This document shows positions 38,921 to 52,104 of a stretch of DNA of 64,000 nt, one piece after another. Under the pieces are notes generated by a model. The model was not told the DNA's origin. It was given only the letters and a program-made list of their open reading frames with translations, and did no database searches. Each line of letters starts with the position of its first letter. Positions within the stretch are counted from its first letter, which is position 1. This DNA comes from Calliopsis andreniformis (lineage: Eukaryota > Arthropoda > Insecta > Hymenoptera > Andrenidae), in contig NC_135064.1 in NCBI RefSeq assembly GCF_051401765.1, positions 27,874,001-27,938,000 on the forward strand, in the 5' to 3' direction. Position numbers and translations under genes: made by a program.

Positions 38921-41900
38921 GCAACCTGATATCCGTGAAAGGCCGCGTAACGCCGCGTGAATAGGCCCCCGAATTGCTGACCGTCAGTCTCTCCGATGAT
39001 TATCGAATCTGACTCGATGCATCGCCTGTGTACCTACGTCTCTGTAGCTCGATGCTCGCTCCCCTCAGATTCGAAGCTACGGAATGCGACGTGCTCTCCT
39101 ACGCGAGAAAACGTGATTTTTGAGACGACGAATTCCTGATTTACTCGGTGGTACAGTCGAACCCTTATTCGACTTAACTCTTTGGATGGTTCGGTCGCGT
39201 AGTGGGGTGCTGGTCGATCGGTGGCGGGGTGGTGGGCCGGTTTCTCTCGACAGTGGATCCCCTTTGTCGACGTCAACTCGCGTGCTCGAGAAAACGTACA
39301 GGTGAACAGGTAGATGACAAACAACTGTATCCGCTTACCGTTTTCCACGCGAGGGGCTTCCCCTGGCGAACCAACTGTGCCTAGTTAAAAGATTCATGGA
39401 CCAGAAAAACAGTCGTTCGCCCTCTCGCTCGGGGAACCAACGGCAAAGGAGGGTGCCTCTAGCCCCGTTATCGACGTTGCTGCTAATTACGTCGCCGAGT
39501 GGCTTTTAACGCCGCCAACTATCCGCCAAAGTCAGCCTCTTTGCAGAAGCCGCTGAGCGAGGAGCTACCGGAGTACACGAAGAAACGTCCATCGACGGAA
39601 ACGACCCCTCTTTCCCCTCGACGGCCGGTAAAATTGGGAAGTCTAGCGAAAAAAGCGTAATCTGTTGAATGTAGTTCTGTGAAAGCTTTTTGAACGTTTC
39701 ACGAGCGAGGAGGTAAAAATATGAAACTACCTCTCGGCCCCGCAACTCTTTCCAGATTCGTCGTAAACTGATCGGTGATAGGCACGATATCGCGTGGTGC
39801 TCTCAAATTTCAAGTTCGAGCGACTTTCTAAAGCGCGTAACCAGGGAATGGGTTTTTAATCAGGGTATTCCGGACAATAGATCTCCCCGGGGGACTGCCG
39901 CCACCCTCGTGGTGCAGTACCTTTCTTTGCCGTCCCCCACGTAGGTGCTTTCGATCACCCTTCCTCGGCGATACGTTTTCATCCTCGAGTACATCGTATG
40001 TCATTAGTACGTGGTACTTCCTTTCCGCGCAATTAATTCGTCGTATCGTTATCACTTCCCACCACTCTTGGATTTTCTTCTTTCCCTGATTCTGGAACTA
40101 GATATTGAACATGGTTTACGTTCCATGCTGGAGCAATACATGATTAAGTCTCTATCGTAATTAAGTAGGTATACTTTAAACTGAACAGAAGAGCGCGAAA
40201 GTAGTTGGGTCGTTGGTATCGTGATCGAAAATGGCGATGAATCATGGGTATCGTTATCGCACTGGCGGCGACAAATTTACGGAAGCGACGTTCGTGGTAG
40301 AGAGTTAAAACGCCAACAATCGGTAGCAGCCATATGTTAGGTGGGCAACATTGACGCGTGTACACGCGCGATCGAGGGGAAACGTTCCTCGTTTCCTTTT
40401 GTGTTGTCGATGTCAATGCGCGACAACGTATTCTCCCGTACCCACGATTTTTAAAAGAATCGCTGCAACCGTTGTCATACTTCCGCTCCGAATGAAAGAC
40501 AATGAGGTAACCCTCTGTTTCGTCCTCGTGATCGCTGATAGCACCGCAATCTAGATCGAGTAACATTCGTTGGATAATTTGGGAATCGATTCAAAGCTAA
40601 TATCGCAGATACTATAACAGTAGAAGAGAACAGCAAAGTGTTTTGCTTCTTGTACTACAAGTAATCGCTTAAACGGAAGTTAGAAAAGGTAGTCGCGCAA
40701 TCTTGACTCTCGACATCTGCGACTGACACTCTTTAGTCGATCGATGTGAGAAAGCGGGTTTTCCGTGAAATTTTGCAATTCGTTGAGCTCGTAGGGTTTC
40801 AAAATCGAGCGAGCTGTCAATAAAGCTGTTTACACACGAGAAAATTTCACGGGAGATTAATGAAACGACAGAAAAGCTTGGCGAGCCTTTAAACGGTCAG
40901 TCGATGTTTGCCGCGAAACCATTAGCGCCCCACCTGCGCTGCGTTCCATACTACGGATCGCTTTTCCTCCTTTCTTTCTTCTGATGGAATTACGAAACTC
41001 TACCCCTGCTTGGGATCGTTAACGATTCTACTAGCATTGTTCGTCCAGGGTCGTTCGACGGTTATGAATAGGATTCAGGCAACGTCTCCACTTTCGGAAA
41101 GCGATCCTCTGTAAATCGTTGCTCGACCAGTTTGAGAAATTGTTCGCGCCCGATCCTTGCGAAACAGCGACTGTGCGAAAGGATCCTATGGCTTCCGCTT
41201 AATCGATGCGCGTGTTGTTTGCTTAATACAGTCCTTTTTTGTAACCTGGTCATGTGAATCGCTTAAGATCGCTTTGAGTCGCTTATTTTTGGAGGTGATG
41301 CATTTCTCTGCAGCTATTCTGAAAATGTACAAAGTTGAAATTTGTGTAAATACATTTTTAAGGCGTTCGAGGCTGATCAGTTTGACACGTTCAAGACGAA
41401 GGAGGCTAAGGAGGTGAAAAACGGGGGACTCTAAGGCTCTAGCGTTCGACGGGGTTGTCGTTCGTCTGCAAAGGAGGCCGACACAAAGCCTACGACCATA
41501 AATAATTAGAGGACAGTTGGCGATTTGAATTTTCGCGTGAGACCGGCCACCGAGAAGGTTGACCCTCGAAAAACCATTAATTTATCGTAAACTCGAATGT
41601 CGAGGAGACGTCGGTGCGAGGGGACCGTCCTCGGGAATGTCCCTCTCGCAATCTTGACCCCGGATAATCGTGGGACAGGTGATCCCGTACCGGCCAACTG
41701 ACCAGTCCGTCCGTCCGACCGATTTGCGAGCCGAAGTCTCGATCTTCCCCTATGCAAATGCTTCACTCCCTTGTCGGAGGGGTTTCTCCCATCGGAAGGG
41801 AATCGTTTGATATATTGCTTGATCCTGGAGAAACAGAGAAGGAAAGGCACGATTTCGCGCATCAATTTCCAAACGTTTCGGAAAAACTTTCCATTCCCTC

Positions 41901-42824
41901 AGGTTACTCTCCTATGCCTTTCGTGTCATCTGTAAGAATTTCTCAAGGGGCGAAATATGTCAAGAAAGGTGCGCATTAGGTCGACTATACCGTTAGAATC
42001 TGAACTTGACGTCAATTTTACGGGTAAGTTCATCGAGGTATCATCGATTACCATATCTGTCTAATCCATGTTGGTATAAAGTGCTTGACACAGTGTCGTC
42101 GCAGGTATTCAAAATGCCTATTCTTCTTTCCATTAACTCGTCTCCTTTTTTCCTCTCTTTGCGTTTCCCTTTGACGCGTTCACGTAAAGATCGTCCAGAG
42201 AGAAGACACGAGGTAGTCCGTTCGCTCCCTCGGTCGGCTACCCTTCGCGGGGTAGTTACTTTGGTCGACGATAAAGCGAAGAGGCAATAAAGGAGGAAGC
42301 GTTATTAGGGCTTGGTCCTTCGGTCGAGGAAGCTCGGTCGACCCGAGTCGACGACCACCGCGACAAGGGGTTGAACCGTTGAACCTCTGGAGACAAATCT
42401 CCTACCGGGACGATTCCATTCTTTCTCCGGTTTCCTCTTTTTTCCACTTCCCTTTCCTATCGACTCACGCCATCCCTCGCCCTCTTCCTCCCTCCCGCTT
42501 TCCCTCTTTCTCACCCTCTGCGGTCTTGGGCTGGCGAAGTTCGCGACGGTTCATAAATAAATTAATTAAGCGGTAGTCGAGTAACAGATAATGTTAAAAT
42601 AATACGCCAGCGGGACAATGAAGATCGCCTTCGGGTCCTCTTTGGATGGGAACGGGAGGACGTATATACCTTGTAGCGGTTCTTAAACTCGCTCCTGCCG
42701 GAGTTAATTTCGCGGCATTAACAGTCGAAAGAGTGCGAACAAAAGGGCTCGGAGGGTAGAGAAGACAGATAAGGGAAGAAAGGAGGCAACGCAGGAAATA
42801 TGAACACACTCATAATGTAGCCAG

Positions 42825-42867
42825 CCTCCGCCGCCACCACCACCACCTCCACCACCACCACCACCGC
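42825..42867. repeat. CCA/CCG trinucleotide repeat
   Basis: Fourteen triplets of CCA, CCT or CCG make up the core. A looser CCA-containing tail runs to about 42900. The poly-Gly frame on the minus strand follows from the repeat. Confidence 0.85.
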
Positions 42868-43664
42868 GACCAGTGCCACTGCCGTTCCCACCACCATTGC
42901 CGCGATCGTAACCACTGCTCCAAGCGAACAGTGATTCTCCCCTTTGCCGCACACTTGCGTTCCACTCTTCGGTGCTTGCTCTACCTGTTCTCGCTTCCTG
43001 CTTCCTGCTTCCATTTCCGCTCCCCTATTTTTTAATCCGGTTTTCAAACCGAACCTAATCTACCTGTAAGATCTTTGACGATTCAAACGTTACCACCGTC
43101 GATTACGTCCGTTGCAAATTGACTTCGTTCCAGTTCTAAAGTAACGCATTACTATTCGTCTAGTTGTCGCTGGATGAGAACCCCGTATGAGAGAAAAAAT
43201 CGTGTCGCTGATGTCGATACAAAGAGAACGATTTAACGTCGAGCCGATAATAACTTGGAACCAGTCAAAGATTCAGGAGAATTTCGAGACAGATATTTCC
43301 GGATCGTTGACCGGCATCGTTATCCTTCCCTTTATGGCCAACTGTAATTCAAAGTATTTCAAAGTTTCGCATTTATCGTCGCGCAAACGTCCTCGATAGC
43401 TATCGTCGTATCGAGTCCTCCCTCGCTGTCCTGCTTTCGCGAGTCTGAACATTGCTTCGCGTCAACCATCTCGACGATCTTTGCGATTAACGACTCCGTT
43501 TGTCTCAGTTTGTCTTGACTTTCGAAAGACGTTGTCTTGATTTAGTTCGTGGCACAGTGCTGGACAAAGATGAGAAGCATGTCCGACACGTGCGCAAGCC
43601 ACCGCGTATGTATCTATTTTTGACAATTTTTAGTGCATTGTTCACTCGTTCCACGATGGACTCG

Positions 43665-43693
43665 AAAGTCAAAGGACTCGTAGGTCAAAGGCA
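43665..43693 (+). promoter_or_regulatory. Paired DR1-like nuclear-receptor sites about 4.5 kb upstream of svp
   Basis: AAAGTCAAAGGA (43665-43676) and AGGTCAAAGGCA (43682-43693) lie 17 bp apart. Both resemble the DR1 site (AGGTCA-A-AGGTCA) bound by COUP-TF and HNF4 receptors. The second has one perfect and one imperfect half-site. The call rests on motif matching only. Confidence 0.3.
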
Positions 43694-44163
43694 TCGCGCT
43701 GGAGGACGCGCAACGAGTCTCGAAACGCATATTCGACGAAGATCGAGTGCAGGAGGCAGCGGTGGTCGAGGCGCGTTACGGCGGACGCAATGATTCCGAT
43801 AAATCATCTCGAGAGCGGCGTTAACGCTGGCTGGCACTTTAAAAGCATCGCGCGTGTCAGGTTGAAACGCGAAGAAGGCCTGTGCGCGTCGCGGGCGTTT
43901 TAAGGGCGAACAGGAGAAGGGGGAGCACCGACGGGGGGCAAGAGAAAGAAGAACGAGGGGGCAGGGGACGGGAGGCCGGTGGTTTTAGCGGCGGAGAGAG
44001 CCAGGCCAGGAGCCAGGAGGGAGGGAAGCGAAGCGAGGGGGCTCGCTACGTTTTCGACGTACAAAAAGTAATTATGGGATGGTTTCCGGTAATCATATCT
44101 AGAGCGCATTGAACGAGCGCATTGTTCGACCACCCCTTCACCGATATGCACTTGTACGCGGCG

Positions 44164-44202
44164 CCACCCACCCCCCCCAACCCCTCCAACCACCCCTTCC
44201 CC
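44164..44202 (+). repeat. C-rich low-complexity tract
   Basis: The tract consists of C runs (one of eight) broken by A and T, so the minus strand is G-rich. Confidence 0.75.
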
Positions 44203-46743
44203 TTGTTCACCCGTCCCTACCCCGTCCACGTTACTAGGTTTACCACCCTCGACTCCTCTTCGCGTTATGTACGCCACAGATTCACCGACCATCCTGTAGG
44301 CCCGACACGACCATTAGGCCTCTTCGCTTTCTCTTTCTGTCTCCCTGCTGAGCGCTCGCTCTCGCGCCCCCTCACCTACCGACAGTCGAGGACGGCTACA
44401 CTCGCTCTTACGCGCCGCGGTTGCTTCTTTACAATTAGCGTTCCCGGCATCCCACACTGGATCTTCCACAACTGCTCTGATTTCCACGACTTACGCGAAA
44501 TTATTTAACGCGTGCCGTGTAATTTCTTTGCTAGCTACTATTTTACTAGGCATTAAGTTTCAAAGTTACGACACAGAACAGAAGAAACTATAATTGAAGG
44601 TGAAACAGGGAAAACGTGGATATTTCGTCGAATAACGGTATCGTGCCGCGTGTTTGATTGTGAAGCACTGATAATAAAAATATTGCATTGAGTGTATCAA
44701 CTTGGAAGCAGAGTCTACACAAACAAGTGACGATATGAATATGGTATTTGTAAATAAGATCAGCAAACGATGCAAAATACGTGTATGTTAATGGCAGAGG
44801 AACTTATAAGCGTTTATGCATCAGTTTACATACATATGTAGTTTTAAGACAGTTAAACATGCTCCTACTTTAATATAGAAAAATAATGTTAAACACAAAT
44901 CTATTACCACTGAAAGTAGAGAATACGATAAACTATATTTTAAGTAGATACCAAATATTTAAGTAATACACATTATAACTTGCGTTTAACCATGCTTACT
45001 GATCGACGCTGTTCAACGTGTGCTAATGCATTCAATTGCTAGGGGAGACGAAAAGAGGTAAAGAGGAAAAGGGATGGAAAGCGGAGGATATATGGAAAAG
45101 TGGTAGGACACGAAAAGTTAAAAGGGGAAAAATACAGAGGCACAGAGGTGCAGGGCTACGACCCAACTGACCCTGCGTTCTCGGCCCGGTCGTCTTCGGG
45201 GCTGTCGGTCTACCCTACTCCGCGGGCACCCTTACCCTCACCCTTAGCCTCGGGGGTGGATGGAAGCAGGCCGGCCCATTTTTCGCGCCCCACTTGACTC
45301 CTCGTCCCCATTGGTTGCCGCCCTCTCGCCCCGTGACCTCTCATCCTTCCTCGTTTCCCAGCTAGCCTCGTCTTCCACCTAGGATGTTCGTTCGTAAAAG
45401 TATCCAAGGAAACCGAAGAAAATCCGTGAAAGACGAGCAACGACGCTCTTATCGCTTTAGCACCATTTTCTACCGAGACGATCGCTCGCCACGGTCGATG
45501 GAATTGTTTGCCTTTCGACCGGGGCGAGTCTCGTGCTTTTTCAACCAACTATCCGATTTGCGACAATTGGATGGTTGTCTCTCTCTAACGATCGTCAGAC
45601 ATCTGACAAATACGTTGATTCGATTTTAGTCCCAGGTAAAATGATTTGAATGATAAGGAAGATTTGTGAAACATGCGTTCAATATCGTTTGCTGTCGAAC
45701 GCTATAAGAAGAAAAAAATGTGTTTGAGAGAAACGGAGGGGATTCTAAGAGGAATTTTCTGGACATACTACTGATACTCAATATGTAGTAAGTAGCAGTT
45801 TCAGATTGAGTTATTTGACGTTATCGTACGAGAAATCTTACGCATGGCTTTCCTTTTTTTCAATAGAACATTCCACTGATTTGTACGTTCCGTGTTAATT
45901 AAGGGCACAGATTGACGTATGACGTGATGACAAAGCCATGCGTTTTTTAATGCGTTTCATTCGGCGCTGCGGTTTGCCGTGAACGCGGGAAAGAGCGGCG
46001 AAACCTATTGCAGCGTGCGCTCGTTAAAGAGTGCTTTTACCCAGATGGAGCGAAGTGGACAAAGGCTTGGGTAATTCGGCTCGTGTACGAAACTGGTTCG
46101 ATTTCGACGGGTATCAAAAAATCGGTACAGTCGGTAACCCTGAACGAAAGAAGGGTACGAAACGAGAGACGGAGGATCTCGCGTTTGACCGTGGCAGGAA
46201 CAGGGAGGGAAGGATCGGCGCCGCGGGAGGGAAGAAGAGAGAGCGCGGGAGAGCGAGCGGGGAGAAAGGGAAGCAGAAGGAAGGCTCGGTGAGGAAGAAA
46301 AGGAGAGAGGGAGCGCGAGAAGGAGCGTGGACGTGCAGGAGGGAGAGAGAGAGAGAGATCGTAGGCCGTTCGGTGGCGACGGTGAAGTGGACGCGGAAGG
46401 ACGCTCGTCTAGGCGGCAGCAGGCCGGAGAGGGGTCGGAGGGCGCGAGGGTAGGGCAGGTCCACAGCCAATGAGAGGCGCATCGGGGCGCGCCCGGGACT
46501 CGACCCCACCTTCGGTAGTCATGGCAACTGGCGAAACCCGCGAGGACCCCGCGAGAGAGTTCGAGCTGGTGGGGAGCAGGTCGGTGTCAGGGGTCGTCTT
46601 AGTCGGCAGTCGGTCTCTGGTCGGCCCCAAGTATAGTCGGATCGAGGCGGTAGTCGAATATCACCTCTCTTCTCCTCCTCCTGCTTGTGCCGGCACGAGC
46701 GCGCTCGAGAAGCATAGAAGCACGCGCAGCTTATCGACTGGGC

Positions 46744-46770
46744 CGCGCGCGCGCGCGCGCTCTCCTCTCT

Positions 46771-46803
<33 letters not shown>

Positions 46804-46850
46804 GTCTCTCTGTCTATCTTCGTTCCTCTCTTCTTCTCCCTCCCGTCCAC

Positions 46851-46886
<36 letters not shown>
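46744..46886 (+). repeat. CG tract followed by two CT tracts upstream of svp
   Basis: Seventeen bases of alternating CG (46744-46760) run straight into CT repeats (46761-46815, with scattered CTGT). A second CT run follows at 46851-46886. Alternating CG can adopt Z-form DNA, and mirror-symmetric CT can form triplex DNA or bind GAGA factor. These are general properties; no function is shown here. Confidence 0.9.
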
Positions 46887-46889
<3 letters not shown>

Positions 46890-47228
46890 TCTCTGCTCTC
46901 TGCCCTCTTAATACCTCCCTCTCACTCACTCCTCACCGTCCTCCTCCCCCTCATTCCTCCCAACTTGTCCTCTCTGTCGCATTCTCTGAGCTCTCTGCCT
47001 TCCTCGACCTCTTCGCCCGCCTGCCAGTCCGTGTTTCCCTCTGCCCCCACTTTCTCCCACCTACCCTCCCTCCCTTCTCTCTCTCGCAGTCCACCCTCCA
47101 GTGTGCGAGCGCTCACACCCTCTCCGCCCTGTGTCTCGGTGGCTCGCGCCACCGCGCATCCACCCAGCGTCGATACACTACGACATCGCGGATACAACGC
47201 CGCGGGAATACGCGACGATCTACCGCGT

Positions 47229-47285
47229 GCGCGCGATCGTGATCACGATCTCGATCTCGGTTTCGATCTCGTGCTCGATCTCTCG
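47229..47285 (+). repeat. GATCTC-type hexamer stretch with a 16-bp perfect palindrome
   Basis: CGATCTC units recur with small changes. At its start lies GATCGTGATCACGATC (47235-47250), which equals its own reverse complement. Confidence 0.8.
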
Positions 47286-47875
47286 TCGAGTTGTTCGGCC
47301 CGAGTGTTGAGTGGTGTCAAAGCTGCGTTTCACCGTTTCCTTCCGGGATATCGGTCTCGTGAGAGTGAAGTGCGGGAACAGCAAGAGTCAACGTGATTGC
47401 CGCGAGTTTTGGTTCGACCGGGCGTGGGACCGCGTGCACACTGACCAGTTGAAACGTTGCTTCGTCGCGGTCGAATCGTTGATCGATCGAGGAGCGCGCG
47501 AGCATTTAGCGAGTTTGCGTCTCCTACCTTAAACGAACGGACCGTTTCTCTTCCGCGGGCCTTGCGAATCGAACGTTGCAACGTCACAGGACTCGGAGGA
47601 CACCCTTCGAAGGAATTGAGAGAAGACCATCGGTAGTGGGTTTATCGCGCCTGACGCGCGGCGAACAACAATGCTGCTTGAGTCGCGAATTTCGAGGTTG
47701 CGCGAACTCGGCGCAGTGCGCGAGTGAGTGAGCAAAAGTGCCGCGAGGGTTACGTTGGACGGTGATCGAGTTGGTGCGCGCGAACGAGTGGGCAACAGGA
47801 GAGAGGACCGCTGTCGATCTCAGTGGTCTTAGCGAGAACGACGGAGAAAAGGAGGAAGAAACGAGGGAACCCTGA

Positions 47876-48625
<750 letters not shown>

Positions 48626-49388
48626 TGACCACGTTAACGCGAGGCCTTCGCGACGCGGGGGACGAGCGCGCGAAACAAAGCGGGAGGACGAGAGAACGGA
48701 TTGAGTGGAGAGCGTCCCGTGTTCGGCACGACGTGGCTGCCGCGCGCGGTGCCTACAAAAAAACAAAGCTTCTCCATTAATAACACGGTGGGGTGTTCCT
48801 CGGGCGCTTACGCGTCTGTTACGAGCCTAATAACGATGTAATGGGGCCGAGGAAATGCGCCGGGCGAAACGAGGACAGAGTCCGAAGGGGAGAGCAAGCG
48901 AGAGAAGAGGGAGAAGTCGGAGGGAACAGTTTATTTGCTTCTTTGTCGGTCTTTCCGAACTTCATTCCGAAACGCGAGAGGTGGAAGTCGATTTTTGATG
49001 TCGAGCCTTCTTCGGCTCTTTGCGTCCTTCCTGTGTAACGCGCGATCTGACGATTTCATTCTTCTCAGCAATATTATGCTCTTGTCGCAGTATTTACGCG
49101 CTCGAGTTGACGGAAAGATTTGGTTGCAAAGTCCAAGCTCGATCGGGAAAAACACGATTGTCCCTTCGAGCGCAGGCTTATCGCTGATTACGGGGACGTG
49201 GCGACGTCGTTATCGTCCTCGTTTCTCGTCAGCGAGAAGAAGCGACGCGGTACGACATAACGAAGAAAAATGTCGCGGCTGTACTGCGCGAACGGATAGA
49301 CGGGGGTTAATTGAAATCTATAGCATTCCCTCGGAAATCAGGAGTTATACATCCTCCCACGGGCCTAGCTTCGAATAGGCTTCTCCTT

Positions 49389-49418
49389 CCCTCTTCGACC
49401 CCTCTTCGACCCCTCTTC
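49389..49418 (+). repeat. 11-bp tandem repeat (CCCTCTTCGAC)
   Basis: Two full copies and a partial third lie in intron 1. Confidence 0.8.
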
Positions 49419-50690
49419 TTCCGTATTAGCCCGAATTACGTCTTATTGATACCAGATTGCCAGTGGTAATTTATTTCTTGCGAGTGATTTAGCGCATCCG
49501 AACGTCTTGATTAACGACGCGCTCGTTCCCTACCATTTTTTCTTTCTCCGAACTACGAGTAGGAAGATAGTAGCATTCCGTCGCATCGGCGCTGCGATCT
49601 AAACTCGTCCCTCTCGATCTCGGTTTCGATGCTTATCCACGACCCTCGCTTTGTTTACTAAATCGTTACGTGAACGGTGGAACAAGTGTGGGACACCTGG
49701 CCTCGATGAAATGGGTAGCTCATGCGACACCGAAGTGCGAGCACAACCCTTTGCAGCCCAACGAAACCTTGACGCCTCGTTGAGTTTTTAGATGACAGGT
49801 AACACGTTCTCTCCCCCTCTCTCGTACGCTATCCCCTATCTCTAATACCATATGCGTCGACTTTAGGCATTACGCTTTACAACAGTTGTTTGTATCAATT
49901 ACGAGAATGTAACAGCAATCTTTCGAAAAAATTGGTGATGCAGCGAAGGAACAAAAAGAGTGCCGCCAATGCTTCCTCTCTTTCTTCCGATCTATTCACA
50001 AGTATCAGATTATGTGCACCGCGATTCCTTCTGGTGCACGTAACAACTCCGGATATTTTTGCACTGTGTTGGGTCGCCTTCGTTCTCTGACTACCGAACT
50101 CTCATTAAAATTCATGAGGACTTTTCTCTCCCTCTCTCTCAATGACTTGCCGTCTCCCTCTTGAAAGCTGTACTAGTTCGCGCTTTCGTATGCTATACAG
50201 ACGGACATGCGGACGCGAATACTGTATTGGTTGCGCGTGTACAACACATTTACATCGTCGATTGTCGTCAGACTAATCGCGTCAAATATTTAGAGTCACT
50301 TTTGAAACGACGCGACGTCTATCCTTTAGAAAATATCGTTCAGACGAGGCTTCGAGGAACTTAGTCATAACAGTCGGTGTGTCAATCGTCTAATCGTGAT
50401 AAGTAACATTCAGACATAGTTTTTGGAGAATTCAAGATCTCGAATCTACTCATTGTTAACGTCAGGAACAGAGAAGTAACGTTGAAAATTGCACTGAGAG
50501 TCGAGGTGTTCGATGTTGTAGTTTCTGCAACGATAATTGCTAATCTATTAAAATTTCAAAATGTTCCAATGAATCGACGCTGTTCTGCGAAGTGCAGCTT
50601 TTCCAGCTACCACAGCTTGCAAATTCGAGTTTGATTGGTGCAATGGACGACTATCTCGAGAATCGCAATAATTCTTGACAGCACAATTGC

Positions 50691-50716
50691 GCGATGCTCG
50701 CGATGCTCGCGATGCG
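50691..50716 (+). repeat. 9-bp tandem repeat (GCGATGCTC)
   Basis: Two full copies and a third partial copy lie in intron 1. Confidence 0.85.
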
Positions 50717-52072
50717 GCGGTTTGTTCCTAGTCGAAAAGGACCGATGACGTTAGCGTTTAAAACGCCGCTAAAAATAATGCGCGGGGAACAAGCGGTGGC
50801 ATCTGGTCCCTCCAGTCGGTCCCTCTCCCTCGGCGCTCGTTAATTTCCAACAATTTGTGCCGGCCCAGGCCGCACGAAGATTCGACGCGTGGAAACGTGC
50901 GATTCGAGCGGGTTAAGAGTCCGTCTCTTAATTGAACGGTCGAGTTACAACGGCGAGTTCTCTCCCTGGTGTTCCAATTACAGTCGCGCTAACGATATTT
51001 ACCATTGTTAAGTCGTGCCACTCTGTCGCTTTGGCGCCGTTAGTGGTACCGCGATAACACCCTTTATCCCGCGATAATTTCTATTCGCGGTAATCTTAAT
51101 TACTCGCTGCTCTCTGATTTTCCCTCGGCGACGATACCGAGGAGCGACGCTGATCCACGCAGACCGCGCTGCGAGTCTTCGCTTTTCCGAGAAAGCTGCC
51201 AGTCTACTGTATTTAATGCAGCGATTTAAACTAAACGTTGTGTGTATCGTAGGTGCCGACGATACTCGTATTTAGCCATAACTGCGACTGTTACAAGCGC
51301 GCCGCGACAGTACCACTGTTCCGCGTTACATTTGTTGCGACGTCGTTATCTACAGCCAATGTAGCAACATTCCACGCGTGTCTTCTGCCTCTTCGAGTAT
51401 TAGTATGTATCGCAATGTATGCGATCGACAACTTAGTAGAAATAAAAACCTTGTCACACTTCTCTCGTGGATTTTGTTCAAGGGAAACTCGGAAAGAAGA
51501 TCATCTGAAAGAGATATGGAACTCAGAAGCTATCTTGAGAAGAGTTCCGCTAAGTTCAGCTTGCAACTCGTGGCGCGTGTCAACGCCGCCGCGAGCCAAC
51601 GGTCTCGTCGACGAATAGAATCGTGGCCTTGCCACAAGCACCGTAAAGTCGTTACTCGATGCTGATGTACAGTAATGATCCAACCGCCGTTTTAATTATA
51701 GTCCTTTCTCGTCATTCTCTGCAACGACCAACCCACAGAGCATCTCGCAACTATGTTACCTCTGATTTTCGCTTCGGTCGCAGCTCGCGACAATCACGAA
51801 TCACTTGGTACTTTTTGTTGAACATTTTTTCTCGTTATCAAGCGGTTGTGTACTTTACGACAATCTCATCGAGTGCTGTTTTTTTGAAGCAAGGCTTCGT
51901 TATTCTGGAACTCTGAACCTTTCATCCTTCTCATCGCGCTACCTTTTTTTTTCGAAAACCTGACCTTGATTTCGATTGTCAACGGCGAATCGCGATGATC
52001 GAACGACGCCGACGGCGACGTCAACCGGCTGGCTGGATCGACGATGTGCTTTATTGGGAATTATAGAAACAT

Positions 52073-52104
52073 CGATGCGCCGATACGCCGATGCGCCGCT
52101 GTGC
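52073..52104 (+). repeat. 8-bp tandem repeat (CGATGCGC)
   Basis: Four 8-bp units, CGATGCGC, CGATACGC, CGATGCGC and CGCTGTGC, lie in intron 1. Confidence 0.8.

Larger units (their letters stand above)
31001..45999. other. Gene-free proximal 5' flank, part 3
   Basis: No gene is supported. AT-rich blocks lie at 31.08-31.33, 32.02-32.40, 34.43-35.0, 35.5-35.75 and 44.5-45.05 kb. CpG-rich blocks lie at 32.4-34.3, 36.0-37.1, 39.0-40.0, 41.4-43.0 and 43.7-44.4 kb. The long overlapping frames on both strands at 32.4-34.4 kb reflect GC content, with no family motif in any of them. Simple repeats, one possible piggyBac-type remnant and several motif clusters are listed separately. Confidence 0.6.

Noticed and set aside
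46470..47396. 308-codon open frame on the + strand upstream of svp
   Set aside because: Much of it is Ser/Leu and Pro repeats created by CT tracts, with no family motif. It is most likely accidental in the svp leader, though a short upstream ORF cannot be excluded.
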